Shown in pieces: positions 12,230-23,100 of a stretch of 64,000 nt of DNA. The stretch spans positions 66,992,388-67,056,387 of the forward strand of contig OX578277.1 of the NCBI GenBank assembly GCA_951217055.1, in the 5' to 3' direction. Origin of the DNA: Gerris lacustris. Taxonomy: Eukaryota; Arthropoda; Insecta; Hemiptera; Gerridae. Numbering within the stretch: position 1 is the first letter of the stretch; each line of letters begins with the position of its first letter. Position numbers and translations under genes: made by a program. Under the pieces are notes generated by a model, which was given only the letters and a program-made list of their open reading frames with translations, was not told the DNA's origin and ran no database searches.

Positions 12230-12420
12230 TTAAATGAATGGTATTGGAAACTTCACAATTACCAAATTCGATGACGCGGCAACCGTGCCGCGGCGACCGT
12301 GCCGCGATTACTACACACTCACACGTGCGTGGTGCGTGTGACATTCTTGTGAAAAAGGAATGGTAAGGCTTGTTGCTTTGGGTATTTACGGAAGCAGGAA
12401 ATTTCAAATTATTCCTTTTT
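12230..12420. repeat. GC-rich patch with short tandem repeat
   Basis: A locally GC-rich patch (gcggcaaccgtgcc followed by gcggcgaccgtgcc, about 12278-12307) with a small hairpin cacacg...cgtgtg just downstream. It differs from the AT-rich surroundings and is probably part of a transposon, but I see no boundaries. Confidence 0.5.
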
Positions 12421-13018
12421 ACTTTTCCTCACTACCTATACGAAAAAGTATTGTTTTCACCAAAAAAATTGTTTTCGAGATTTCAACGGAATTATCCGTT
12501 TTAGGTGTTTTTAAGACCTCCTGAGTAGTTTTCAGCATGACGTCTGTATGAATGTGTGTTATCATCGTAGTAAAATTTAATAAAAATTTAAAAATATCGT
12601 AATAAATCAAAAATGGTCCTGATCGAGTTGAAATTTGGCACGAATGTACCTCTCTGTATGACAAACAAGCCCACCAATTTTCATTTTGATATTGGCCTCC
12701 ATTTTGAAGTTATCAATTTTTGAATTTTAAACTTTGACGGTTAATAATACTGAAAGTTCAACTAGGTTTTTGACACATACATATAGCATATCGTTGGAAC
12801 CGGAAAAAAATTAAGGAACAAATATAAAAAACTCGATGAAATACCATTAATTAGTTTTATAGTTATAAGCGAATATAATTATTTATTATAGCGATTATTT
12901 TGATGACGTCAAAGTTTGTTTACATCTATCAAAATACCGCCAAACTTCAAATAATTAAATAAAATATAGGTATTAAAAACATGTTTTTTTTAAGAATGAT
13001 AATAAATCAGTTAGTTCA

Positions 13019-13062
13019 GAACGGTCACCCATCCAATTACTGACCACGTCCAAGGCTGCTTC
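13019..13062 (-). repeat. 5S-rRNA-like segment
   Basis: On the minus strand the sequence reads gaagcagcct then ggtcagtaattggatggg and tgaccg. It resembles the part of animal 5S rRNA around the internal control region 3' boundary and helix III/V (usual form: GGTCAGTACTTGGATGGG TGACCG). Only this segment is present, so it is not a 5S gene. It may be a 5S-derived SINE head or a convergent transposon end. Confidence 0.55.
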
Positions 13063-13085
13063 CTCCTGCTGCTTCGCAGCAGGAG
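13063..13085. repeat. perfect 10-bp hairpin with TTC/GAA triloop
   Basis: ctcctgctgc, then ttc, then gcagcaggag. On the minus strand the tip reads GCGAAGC, a sequence known to form an exceptionally stable DNA mini-hairpin. It lies in the right end of the 12.4-13.1 kb element. Confidence 0.9.
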
Positions 13086-13129
13086 AGGCCATTTTAGTGG
13101 CCTCTGAAGTGAGGAAAAGTTCCGAGATA

Positions 13130-13800
13130 CCCCGTACCCGATTTTTTTTTCTCTAAAAACCACTCTTGCTTAGTTTCTTTGAAAGAATATTTCACGCATA
13201 CGTTATAAAAATATTTATTGAAAAAATATAGTCAAAGCTTCTTAGAGATTTCAAAAGTTAATTTGCCTTTTAACCTGAATAAAGAGAGTCTTGTTTTTAT
13301 TTTGTTTATTCAGAGATAAATATGTATCAGAAATCAAAATAAATATGGCTTAAGAATCAGCAATGCAAGAGATAAATAGATTTACAGTTATCGTTGATCT
13401 CTTTATTAAATAAAAGATCAACATGGATATAAGTACTTCATTGTTTTTTCCCGAATAGATTATTGCCTGCGTGGAAAAAGGTTATCGTAAACAAAGTGAT
13501 GGTTGAATTCCCTGTAGGATATGAACCCATCAAACCCATCTATTTTCATTATATGCATTCTATTCTGTTGTAAGCAAAGTATTGTTTAGACCCATGACGT
13601 TTTATTTATGACTTATTGTTTTAAAAAATATCTATACTAAGGTTCGATACATAAAGTCAAACGTTTTTATGATACATGATATGAAATCTATATGTATATA
13701 CTTTCTTTATACCCCAGAAACGAATATGTAAATTTTATCAATAAATATAATTATTTATTATTATTTGTAATCATCAACCATATTCATTTATGATAAAAAT
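13130..13800. other. AT-rich gene-free stretch
   Basis: No supported gene or bounded repeat. Confidence 0.5.
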
Positions 13801-13803
13801 AGT

Positions 13804-14290
13804 TTGCCAATTAGTGTGGCACATAGCTTCCTCACATCCTATCGGGAGATGAGTTACTACTATACTTATACTAATGTACTACTTATGTAATACTTACTTG
13901 ATGAGTTATGTATCTACTTTAATAAGTTTATGTATTTACAACATATTATTTTTAAATTTATTTAATACATGAGTACTTTTGAATATATAAGAGCAATAAA
14001 TGTATGTTTGTGTGCATGTGGACGAGAGACCAATGAGCGCAGAATGTTGCAACTTATATGGGCTAATAAAATCCGAATTTCATTTAAATCGGACCAATAG
14101 TTTTTGATATATTGGTACGCAAATATTGAGGGACAAACCGATCGACAGGCAAACACAGGGCCAAAAATGTACTCTGATGTCTGAAACGGATTTCTGTCTT
14201 GGAATATTTGAAATTGGAGACATAAAAAATGTTCGTTCTTCAGAACGATCCCATGGCTTTCGTTACCTTTGAGTAAGCTCGGAAACAAAA
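13804..14290 (+). repeat. dispersed repeat family B, copy 1
   Basis: The left part (gccaattagtgtggcacat, then agcttcctcac) matches segments at 23518, 28354, 42583 and 48668. The right part shares gtgtgcatgtgg, atgagcgcagaa, aatcggaccaatagttttt and tgtctgaaacggatttctgt with copies at 26.6, 27.9 and 42.6 kb. The peptide-like phrase with NRTSSF character is decayed, with no intact frame. Confidence 0.8.
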
Positions 14291-16600
14291 ATATTTGTTA
14301 TTGATTACGATATAAATTATAATTACAAATTTTATAAAGGTAATAGTAAACTAAAACTTAAAAGTAACTGGAATCAGTATACTTTCTTGTGTTAAAATAT
14401 TGACGTAAAACATCGCTTATTCTTAACATTTTCTAATAAATAAATAGAGTTTATTGACATTGTAAGTCATTTTTATTGACTATAATCGTATTAAATTGTT
14501 AATGTCTGACTAGTCGAAACTAGTTTATATTTGTTTTCATCTCTATTAATTTTTTAACTCCCTTCTTTCACATTTCTTTCATTCTATAAAAGTAAATTCC
14601 GGACAATTTTAGCCAATGCTACTAACTTTTATAAAACATGCTTTCAGAGAGCCAAGGACTTATGTTCATTTATTTGTTTTTTAGTTTAGTTATATTGAAA
14701 AAAGAAAAAGTAACTGTTTTTCCGTTTATGGAAAAAACATATGTTTTAAAAAATGCGTCGAACTTTGTAAAAATTCGTTGAACTTAGTAATACTGTTGTT
14801 TAAAGTGAAGTAACTTTAAAAAAAAAATGTTTAAAAAAGAGACGAGCTATAAAGGTTAAGCATTGGTTGGTAGGGTTTGAACTGGAGCTTTTTTAACTCA
14901 GTCCAAAAAAGCCAATCATAAAAGCTCTGGCGGACGGTGCTAACAATGTACAGGATATGCCAGTAAATAAGGGTTAACAACCGCAATCAAGAGTTTAACA
15001 GACATCCAGACAAAGTGACCTATATGTATGAGTTTTCTATACCTTTTTCCCTGAAAGGTCATCAACACGTAGTACATGATACGCAAACTGAAGATAAAGG
15101 TTGAATGCAAGCGTAGATGAAGAATATGTAAGTTTCTATGGAAATTCAGTGAAACTGACTCACACTGGACACTGAATGAAACTTACACTGCAATATGCAT
15201 TCAAAGTCCCACAGCAAAAATACGACCCTATTAGTTGGTTATCATCAGTAAACTAAAGTAGATAAGTAGATGAAGAAGATAAATTAGATAATCCAATAGC
15301 GCTTGTAGAGAAACAATTAATTTTTTTCTTAGGAAAAAAATTAATCGCAAGAAAGGTTAGTTTTTAACAAATATTATGTATTTGAAGTCTAATTAAACAA
15401 AAGTGGAGAGTACTTCTTAATTTGCAGTATCAAATAGTCAATGTAGAATTTTTAACTATTTACCTTCTAATATGTAGAACATATATTTATTATTCATAGC
15501 AATACTAAAAATTGTATGCATCAAAGAACCCGCCCATACACAAGAAAAATATATGCAAACTGAATAATTATGAGATCAAAACAATGCACGTACGTAAAAC
15601 AACAATACAGAACAAACTCGAATAAGGTTACTAAAAATGCACACAAAACCTTGTGTTGTGATGCCAGCTATAAATGTATGCTTGTTGCTTTATTGTTTTT
15701 CATAATAATTATAAAAGAACAAAACTATCACTAAATATTACTATCAATTAATTATATTAACTATCAAAACTACGCTTTTCTTTCGTTTAATTAAACGGAT
15801 ACCTCGTTTAGAGCGTATCGAATGTAATGTTGTGCCTACTGAAGAACTGTTACTTTATGCTAATTTATTTAATATCGTCTGTCAACTTTTATTTCACAAT
15901 AACAGCTTAGGTTGTCCTTTTGTAATATGACGACACCTCATGACAAAAAGTATAAATCAAACTTGACATGTTTCCATTATCCTCTCTCTTGATATTCACA
16001 CATTCTAATTTATAATTATTTTTATTAAGAAATACAAGAAATTAAACTTATTTAAATCCTTAATTTTAAAAACAAAAATTATTTTTGTTACAGATATGCG
16101 ACTTTTTAAACGAATCTAGTATATAGATGCGTGACTTAGACGAAGCAAATTAAGTTTTTTCATGCAAAATACCATCTGTTTTAAAGTGCATTAAGATAAC
16201 ATTCACTCTCAAATCCTTTCATGAACGCCTCTGCATTAGTGGGGTCAGAAAAAAAAGAAACAGATATGACATTCCACGATCCTTTCTTGCAAAACCCCTT
16301 TAAGAACAAAGCTGCAGTTGAGTAGCATAGGTTAAGGAGTGAGTACAATTCCTTTGAAAATACGATACCCCATTCTCGTATTTCATTACTTTAAATCATT
16401 TAAATATTATTAAAGCATTTATATTTCTAATATAACAGCTGGATTGCTCTTATTTTTGGGAGGTGGCATAATAATTACTTACTAAAGTCACCACATATAA
16501 CTTGATTGGCAATTTTTTAATTATAAACCTTATTCTAGTAAAAACTAGGCTTTCTAATTTAAAAGACCTTATTTTGAATTATGTTGTCTTCTAAAAAGTA
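14291..16600. other. AT-rich gene-free stretch
   Basis: No supported gene. Composition is uniform and no repeat with clear ends was found. Confidence 0.5.
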
Positions 16601-16636
16601 GGGAGGGGGAGGGGATAAAAAACTGAACAAAAACTC

Positions 16637-16679
16637 GGCCCTTCGGGCCTCGCTTGACCCCGCTGGGGGAGACCCCCAG
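16637..16679. repeat. pair of GC-rich hairpins
   Basis: Two adjacent perfect hairpins in an otherwise AT-rich region: ggccc-ttc-gggcc (16637-16649) and ctggggg-aga-cccccag (16663-16679). The first again has a TTC (GAA on the other strand) triloop. The flanking text (actcggcccttcgggcctcg) looks like the GC-rich end of a DNA transposon. Confidence 0.85.
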
Positions 16680-16729
16680 ACCCCCCGGATGTTATTACTT
16701 AGTGCCCGTGGCTAAAAGTCAAGAAACAA

Positions 16730-17039
16730 GGAACATGCTTTAGCCGCGCTTTATTTGTTTATTTGCTGATTTCTTGCATCTCGCTGCTTCTTTGGCATTG
16801 CTTACTACATCCAATAATAAAATAAATAATTATAACATGACGACATAAATACCAAAAACAAGTACGAAAGAAATGCGTGATATTAATCGAGAGCTTCTAA
16901 AGAAGTTTAATTTCCCTAGAAACGGCTTGGTTGTACGTGAAAATCATTAGAAAATTTCGTAACTCTTCCGCGTCACACATCCGCGTTCCTCAAAAACGTG
17001 ACACTTTTTGGTAGTTAAGTCAAGGCTAAAGCATGTTCC
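16730..17039. mobile_element. short MITE-like element with 16-bp TIRs
   Basis: The ends are ggaacatgctttagcc (16730-16745) and its exact reverse complement (17024-17039). The 310-bp interior has no coding capacity. I could not see a convincing target duplication, so the superfamily is open. It sits directly beside the palindrome-bearing element. Confidence 0.65.
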
Positions 17040-17246
17040 ATGCTAAAATAAATAAATAGTATATAAAAATTTAATATAAATTGTGTTATAAACACTGACT
17101 GAGTCTGTGTTCGAGTAGTTTCAACTTCAATTTCGTTTGTCTACGATTGATACGAAATATAAACATTATATCTTTGTTTAGATGCGTAGAAAGTGATTAT
17201 TTACGTACTTGTATTCATTGCGCATGCGCGTCTCATAGTTCTGAAT

Positions 17247-17290
17247 AATTCCTCTTCTTTACCGCACTAGTGCGGTAAAGAAGAGGAATT
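17247..17290. repeat. 44-bp perfect palindrome (no loop)
   Basis: Arms aattcctcttctttaccgca and its reverse complement meet at ctag, giving a perfect 44-bp palindrome; five more pairs follow after one mismatch. The same structure with one mismatch (CTGAAG...CTTCAG ends) lies at 60852-60907, and a decayed version at about 45825-45885. Confidence 0.95.
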
Positions 17291-17394
17291 CTTCAGCTTT
17301 ACGCACGATTAGTGAGTTTGTTTACATTTAACAAAACTAATTTGGTGTTCTTTTATTAAAGTAACTGTTTATATCGAGTTTTTAGTGAAAAACA

Positions 17395-17715
17395 ATGAGT
17401 GAATCAAGTGACTTTGACGAAAATGTGGAGAATAATAATTCTCCAGAAATAATTAATTCGGCAAAAAATACAACTAATGAATTAATGCCATCTTTATCAA
17501 GAGAGAGATACGAACTTACATACAGCAAGTTTATTTGTTTCTGTATTTATTATTTAAATCTAACAATCGTAGATAAAGTACGGTACGCCACTCGTGCGAA
17601 AACGGCATTTAGCATTGCTCGTGTGGTTTTACCACCCTCGCTATCGCTCGGGTGCAAACTCCACACTAGCATGCAAAATGCTACTTTTCGCACTCGACGC
17701 GTAATGTACTATTAA
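17395..17715 (+). CDS. small ORF, putative N-terminus of a tyrosine-recombinase (Crypton-like) protein, truncated
   Basis: The 106-residue frame begins with an acidic segment (MSESSDFDENVENN), then PEIINSAKNTT, then a block SRERYELTYSKF at about residues 40-51. From memory, this order resembles the N-terminus and start of the SAM-like core-binding domain of tyrosine-recombinase-like proteins common in insect genomes. I could not check it. After residue 51 the frame runs into AT-rich sequence and then into the repeat's right hairpin region, so the catalytic R..HxxR..Y part is absent. The ORF is conserved in copy 3 (60432-60752) with a few replacements, while copy 2 has an in-frame stop. Nonetheless it may be an untranslated relic. 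Confidence 0.4.
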   Translation: MSESSDFDENVENNNSPEIINSAKNTTNELMPSLSRERYELTYSKFICFCIYYLNLTIVDKVRYATRAKTAFSIARVVLPPSLSLGCKLHTSMQNATFRTRRVMYY

Positions 17716-17951
17716 TGTATAGTAAAATTTGCTATTGAAGCCTATAATCATACCTAAGTCAATTTAATTAGAAGGTATAATTTAATTATTAACTTAAAAT
17801 GTAAGTTATAAAAATAACTTGTACACGCGTGTGAAATACATTTGCTTGTTGTAACCAACCTATCAGGTGTATTCTATGCTGCATAGTTGTATTTTAATAT
17901 TAACTAACTAACTCCTTGTTACATCAGTCCATGGAGGGGCTAGGCTAAAGG

Positions 17952-18970
17952 CCTGGCGTAAATTGAGGCGCGACATGACCCGTGTGACGCGAAGAGTGTT
18001 TTTGTAACTAATGTAACTAGGTAGGGCACCGCAAGTTGGGATATTCGCGAGACGTCCCACGAGACATGTACCACGAAACTCGCGAGGCGCAGTAGCAAAG
18101 CCACAGTTTCTCGTGCCACACGCACCACTCGTCTCTCTTGCCCAGCGTTTTTATTTCTTCCTTTGTCTTCCTCTTGCTTCTCTTTAATACTAATTGTATT
18201 AAAGTCTTTGTATTTATGTCTAACATGCCTTTCTTGATATTTTTTTTAAATTCATAATTTTTATATATTATTTTTTCTTCTAAATAAGATAGAAAAAAAT
18301 TATATAATTTTGTTCCATTTCATTCTCAAAATAATATTTTATCATTTTTCTCATAAAAAAATTCTTAGTTTAAAATCATTTACTCATCATATTATGTAGT
18401 ATTATAAATCATTTAAATTTTTGTGCTTGGGACATTCTAATAAACGTTTTACACAACAGACTGTCTAGAAATTTATATCTCTTACCTTAAGAAAACAGTA
18501 AGCTTTTCTTCTGTGCTGATTGGTTTCTGTGCATTACATCCATCCACTTCAATAGACTGTCAGATAATTTGGTGGACTTCTGAGAATTGTTGCCAATTCG
18601 TGCGGAAATAATTTGTAAAAACATCGGAAAACTCGAATATTATACTGAATGTCCGTGACATTGTCTTTTACGTAAGTAATAGTTTTTGAGCTTTTTCAGT
18701 TTTTATATGTCAGCGAAAATAACATTTCTTCTTCATCACAATCATCAGAATCTGACTCAGAACTTAAAAAAATACCAGTTATAAGGTTTTCAAGCGAAAC
18801 ATTAATTTTCAAACTTTTTAAAACACGTGTGTGCGAAGAGAGAGTCTAGTAGAAAGTCGCTCACCAATTTGCGGATCACGAGACACATGTAGAAAACATG
18901 TGTAGTCCCACAAGTGTGAGTCGCGTCACACAGGTAATGTCGCGCCACACGCGCCTCAATTTGCGTCAAG
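17952..18970. mobile_element. 1-kb TIR element, hAT- or Harbinger-like
   Basis: The left end cctggcgtaaattgaggcg and the right end (reverse complement cttgacgcaaattgaggcg) form TIRs with two mismatches, followed on both sides by a second block with tgtgacgcg. Flanks are gctaaagg (17944-17951) and cctaaagg (18971-18978), a 7-of-8 match that would fit an 8-bp hAT-type duplication. A taaa duplication with GGC-starting ends is also possible. On the minus strand near 18695-18800 an acidic peptide (SSESDSDDCDEEE) resembles a transposase N-terminus, but no longer frame survives. Confidence 0.65.
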
Positions 18971-19599
18971 CCTAAAGGTGCTTTATATATACGAGTAGGT
19001 ATTCATGAATATCCTTCAGCTTCCTATTTTAAATTATTCCATTTGTTCAAAATCACAAGCAATGCATTCCTTTCTACTTTTGGCTACAGTTTGCTACTTT
19101 TTAACTTAAACATGATCTGGGCCATCAGCTATTGAAATATATGAGCTTCCAACAAGAGGCCATTGAATTTATCACAGGCATGTGTTATAACTATGGCATC
19201 ACGTGCAAGAAAAGACAATACACTTATGCACGTTGTGATTTTATCCTTGCAATAATAAAGTATATAATATCATATCCGTGATTCTTTTTGGAAATAAATA
19301 ACTTCATTAACCCCCAGCATAATTTTCAATATAGTCGTATAAATATATAAGTGCAATCTAAAGACATATTTATAAGTGGTAAATCTCAAATATTACATCT
19401 TCGAGAGTCGATATTGTAACTCCTTGCTTTTTGGTACTATACATATACACTTCATTATAGTTTTTTGCGATAAAATAGTTTACCTTTAATGTACTTAATA
19501 CCTAATGTTTTCCTAAATGTCAATTCAGTTCGTTTGGCTAATTAAATCGATTTTTGTGAATCCATTCTGGAAACTTTGTTTACACCGGGATAAGTATTT

Positions 19600-20115
19600 A
19601 AATTAGTGTTTACTCCATTCAATAGGTAACGGTAACAGTATTATCAGTATAAATAAGGGGAAAATATTCTCATTAGTTATAGTACACACTAGGGCATAGT
19701 ACACTCATAGCCTATAGTACACACTAGGATTCTTTGTTTGGATTCATTGTCAAGCAACAAAGAACTAGAGAATCCCATTTCGGACTGGACTCATATTTTA
19801 GCCCTGTAAAATGCTCGGCTCAAGATTCATTGTCACACTCACAGTCTGGATGCAAGCAGATTCAACCCAGTGACAGTGAATCTGAATAAAGAATTTGTGA
19901 TAGTGAAAAATGAATCCAAATAAAGAATCTGCGACAATGGATAATGAATCCGAACAAAGAATTTGCGCAGCGTGCCGAACAAAAAATCAGCGACAATGAA
20001 TCCCAGTGCCTACAATGGGCCAGTTTTCTACTAACTACAGAGAATATTTTCCCCTTATATATAAATACTGATAATACTTTTATACTTATTGAATGGAGTA
20101 AATACTTATTAAATT
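19600..20115. mobile_element. 0.5-kb element with long (about 75-bp) inverted terminal repeats
   Basis: Left arm about 19600-19672 (tttactccattcaatagg ... aaggggaaaatattctc) pairs with right arm about 20040-20110 (gagaatattttcccctt ... attgaatggagtaaa), with several mismatches. The interior has two internal tandem arrays: a 15-bp atagtacacactagg type (19679-19734) and a roughly 35-bp unit containing aatgaatccgaacaaag (about 19875-20005). An 82-codon frame spans the second array but shows only repeat-derived sequence. Confidence 0.7.
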
Positions 20116-23100
20116 GTGATTATTCTGTAGATATTTGTGTTTTACACAATGGCACCCTTTATGCAATGATACAGATTTGTGTACATAATTAAAAAATATA
20201 ATTATGAATAAAATCAATTCTTCCATCTATTAAATTAGTCATTTGTGTCAATCCTAGAATCCTAGTTTTCGACTTTCCAAAAATATCTATGATTTTATAT
20301 AAGAAATAATTGTTTATTCATAGGTACTTATTATAATTAAATGGATACGAAAATAAAAAATTATTACAATCCTCCAATTGGTCTAATCTATTCATCTACT
20401 TACCAAACGAACATTTTTATAAATAGATAATCTAAGAGCAAATTCAGGAACTATTAATGAAAAAATAGGAAACAATTCATTTAAATTATTAGGACTCATT
20501 ATTGAGTTTTGACACCAATATTTGAATATAGTCATAAATAATTAGGTCAATATATATACATATATTTTTTTTTTTTTTTTTCAACAATTTCCTTTAACTC
20601 TTTGCATATTTCATAATATGAGATAAAACTTATTAGTAGTAACTTTAAAACTAAATAAGTCAGAAGAACTAAAGTGAAAGGAGAACATACAGGTCTAATA
20701 ATGTGATTTACCACAAGCAGCTGTAATCCTTGGACAACAATAGGAAAATAAAAAAGACTTGTATGAACGCTTTGCTTACTGTCGTAACTTGTTTTCAGTT
20801 GAACATAATATTTGGTGTATTGCGTAATTACTTCTTTTTATTTCTAAACCAAACTATAACTTTTTTTATTATTTCAAATAAATGCGTAAAAAGAGAGTGT
20901 TTTAAAAAAAGAAGTTTCTCTTCTCTATTTTTAGTTTCTGCGAATGTGTTACTTGGAGTGAAGAAACACTAAACGAGATATTTCGGTGCAAACAAAATTG
21001 AGTAATCCTGAAATTTTCAATTTTGTTTAAATAGAATTTCAGGGTCAACCTCTTTAAATTTAATCAAGATTTATGATTTTAAATACCAAAGCCTAAACAG
21101 CAGCAGTAATATTTGATCGATTTCTTAAGACTTTTTTGTGTTATTTGATAACATATTTGTAGATGAATGTTCACATATGAATTTAAAAAATTACGGATCC
21201 TCAATCTTGAGTAGATTTAACATTCGATAAATCCTATTTTTTTGCTTTCCGATATGCAGTATTACTAGAATAAATGTTGAAACATAATATGGAAGTAGTT
21301 AATACCAAATCATTACATTATAAATTAATAAAGAATGTTTTTTTTTTTTTTTTTTTTTCAGTGAATAAGTTATGGTGGTTTCCTATGGTTTTCCCTTTTT
21401 TCGCATTTTATTGCAAAATAAAAGAGCAGTCCTTCTATAAATCTATCTTAATTATAATATCAGTACTACTGCTGTTTATCGAAACTTAAAAAAATTGGTT
21501 GTATCGAATGCAGAATCCACTCAAGATTAAGGGGCCATAGTTGTTCAATATATATTATATTGTTATGTATCCATATTTTGTTCAATAACGCAGAACATAA
21601 CTAAGTTCGTTATTTAATTCTGAGAGTAGGAATTAGTAAATGAATTTGGATAATACATACAAAATAAAACTGTTCTTCATAAATAAATGGTGCTAGGCGA
21701 ATCTGTATAATTATATATCTCATGCTAAATACTTTTTTAAGTATCGGAAACATGTTTGAATGATTTCTTGTAAAAGCATTGGATAATATAACGACTAAAG
21801 ACTTTTTTTGACTTCCACTTAAAGAGAAAAGAGAACGGTATTTTTCCGGTGACTTTTCTTCAAGAACGTCCGGGGGACCATTTTAAGAGGACAGTTATCA
21901 TCTGCCATTGTTATTTCTGCAGGCTACAGTATAAAAAGGTCTTTATAAAAACAAAAAAATACAATAATTATAGTCCTTTTTTACGTGACAAATCAATGAG
22001 TGTAAAAGTTTTTAATATCTAGTTTCTAAGATCTAGAAAAGCGCTACCGTAATAACTTAGATGTAATTATACATTTCTCATTGTGTTGTGGTAGAGATAG
22101 CCACTCATCTAAGACTCAAGGTCGTTTGAAAAGACAAGAACATGGAAAGAGAGAATACTCCACATCTAGAGCGTGTCCGCCCTGGAAGGTAAAAATTAAG
22201 ATGGTAATAAACGTGTCGAGGCTACGATGAAACATGTCTTCTTGCACTTTCACCTCCTTTACTTCGAAAACACTAAGTTTTTTATCTTGAAGAACAACAA
22301 AAGGAAGAGACCGGGTCTCCGTGAAGAATTGTCCTCGTCTTAATGTTGCCTTCTTGTCGAGATCCTACCGCCTCAGTGGCCACGTTCAAAGGGGTGCTTT
22401 ACAATTATTTCCGGGGGCTTCCCATTTTTTCTCGACATTTTTTTATTGTTGTTCAGGATGCTGTAACATCTTTATTCTTTAGATCTATTAAGAAATGCGA
22501 GACGAGTGAGTATAATGCTTACTACCCAGGAGGTCCTAAAGCACTTCTTACGCCTTTTGATATCGCACTTCAGTTCATAGCAGGTCACGAAAGCTCATCA
22601 GGTTGGTTCTGAGAAATGAGTCTTAGGTTTTATAGATTTGTTTCTCACGGATTGAAAGAACGCTTAACAACCTTGAATTTGCAACTTAGTGGAATGTTTC
22701 CTATTAAAAAACTAACTAGAATCCGCAATGGAATTATAATAATAGTGAAAGATGAAATATTATAGTAGGAGATAATCGGTGATTTAATTTCAATAATGTC
22801 CATGTTTAATCGGTATTTATGCTTGCAGTTGAAAATAAAAATAAACAAATTATTTTCTGAGAGAGGAAAACCAAATGTCCTTTGCAGCTCTTAATTTTAA
22901 TATGTCCAGCGTTTTTTGGTGATAGATAAAATTTAAAATTAGTGCCGAACCAAGCTGTATCGACTGCCGAACCAAGCTGATCGGCAATCGATTCTCTTAA
23001 AGGCAGAACCATTAAAGTCAATTCAAACAACACAACATTTTTATCACGAACTGTGATTATGGAGTTTTTCAGATGGGGCAGTCATATTATTAATTCTCTA

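Larger units (their letters stand above)
12422..13119. mobile_element. 0.7-kb element with 12-bp terminal inverted repeats
   Basis: The ends are cttttcctcact (12422-12433) and agtgaggaaaag (13108-13119), exact reverse complements. The interior contains the phrase gttgaaatttggcacgaatgta, common in arthropod repeats, and near the right end a 5S-rRNA-like segment and a strong hairpin. No target duplication is evident, so the superfamily is not assigned; the match of ends may be fortuitous. Confidence 0.5.
17139..17716 (+). mobile_element. palindrome-bearing ORF element, copy 1
   Basis: About 0.58 kb shared with 45415-45966 (minus) and 60432-61018 (minus). In order it holds a ctacgattgatacgaaat end, a 44-bp perfect palindrome with zero loop (17247-17290, extendable to 17241-17296 with one mismatch), a leader, a conserved small ORF, an internal inverted copy of the end motif (caatcgtaga near 17566-17575), and a right part with imperfect inverted repeats (gcatttagcattgctcgtgtgg against ccacactagcatgcaaaatgc). 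The ORF and palindrome are both kept in copy 3. The element is probably a deletion derivative of a larger transposon. Confidence 0.75.

Noticed and set aside
22343..22612. 89-codon frame (MLPSCRDPTASVATF...) in a GC-richer patch
   Set aside because: No recognised domain, no clear splice sites or repeat of the sequence; could be chance in a 0.8-kb patch of balanced composition.
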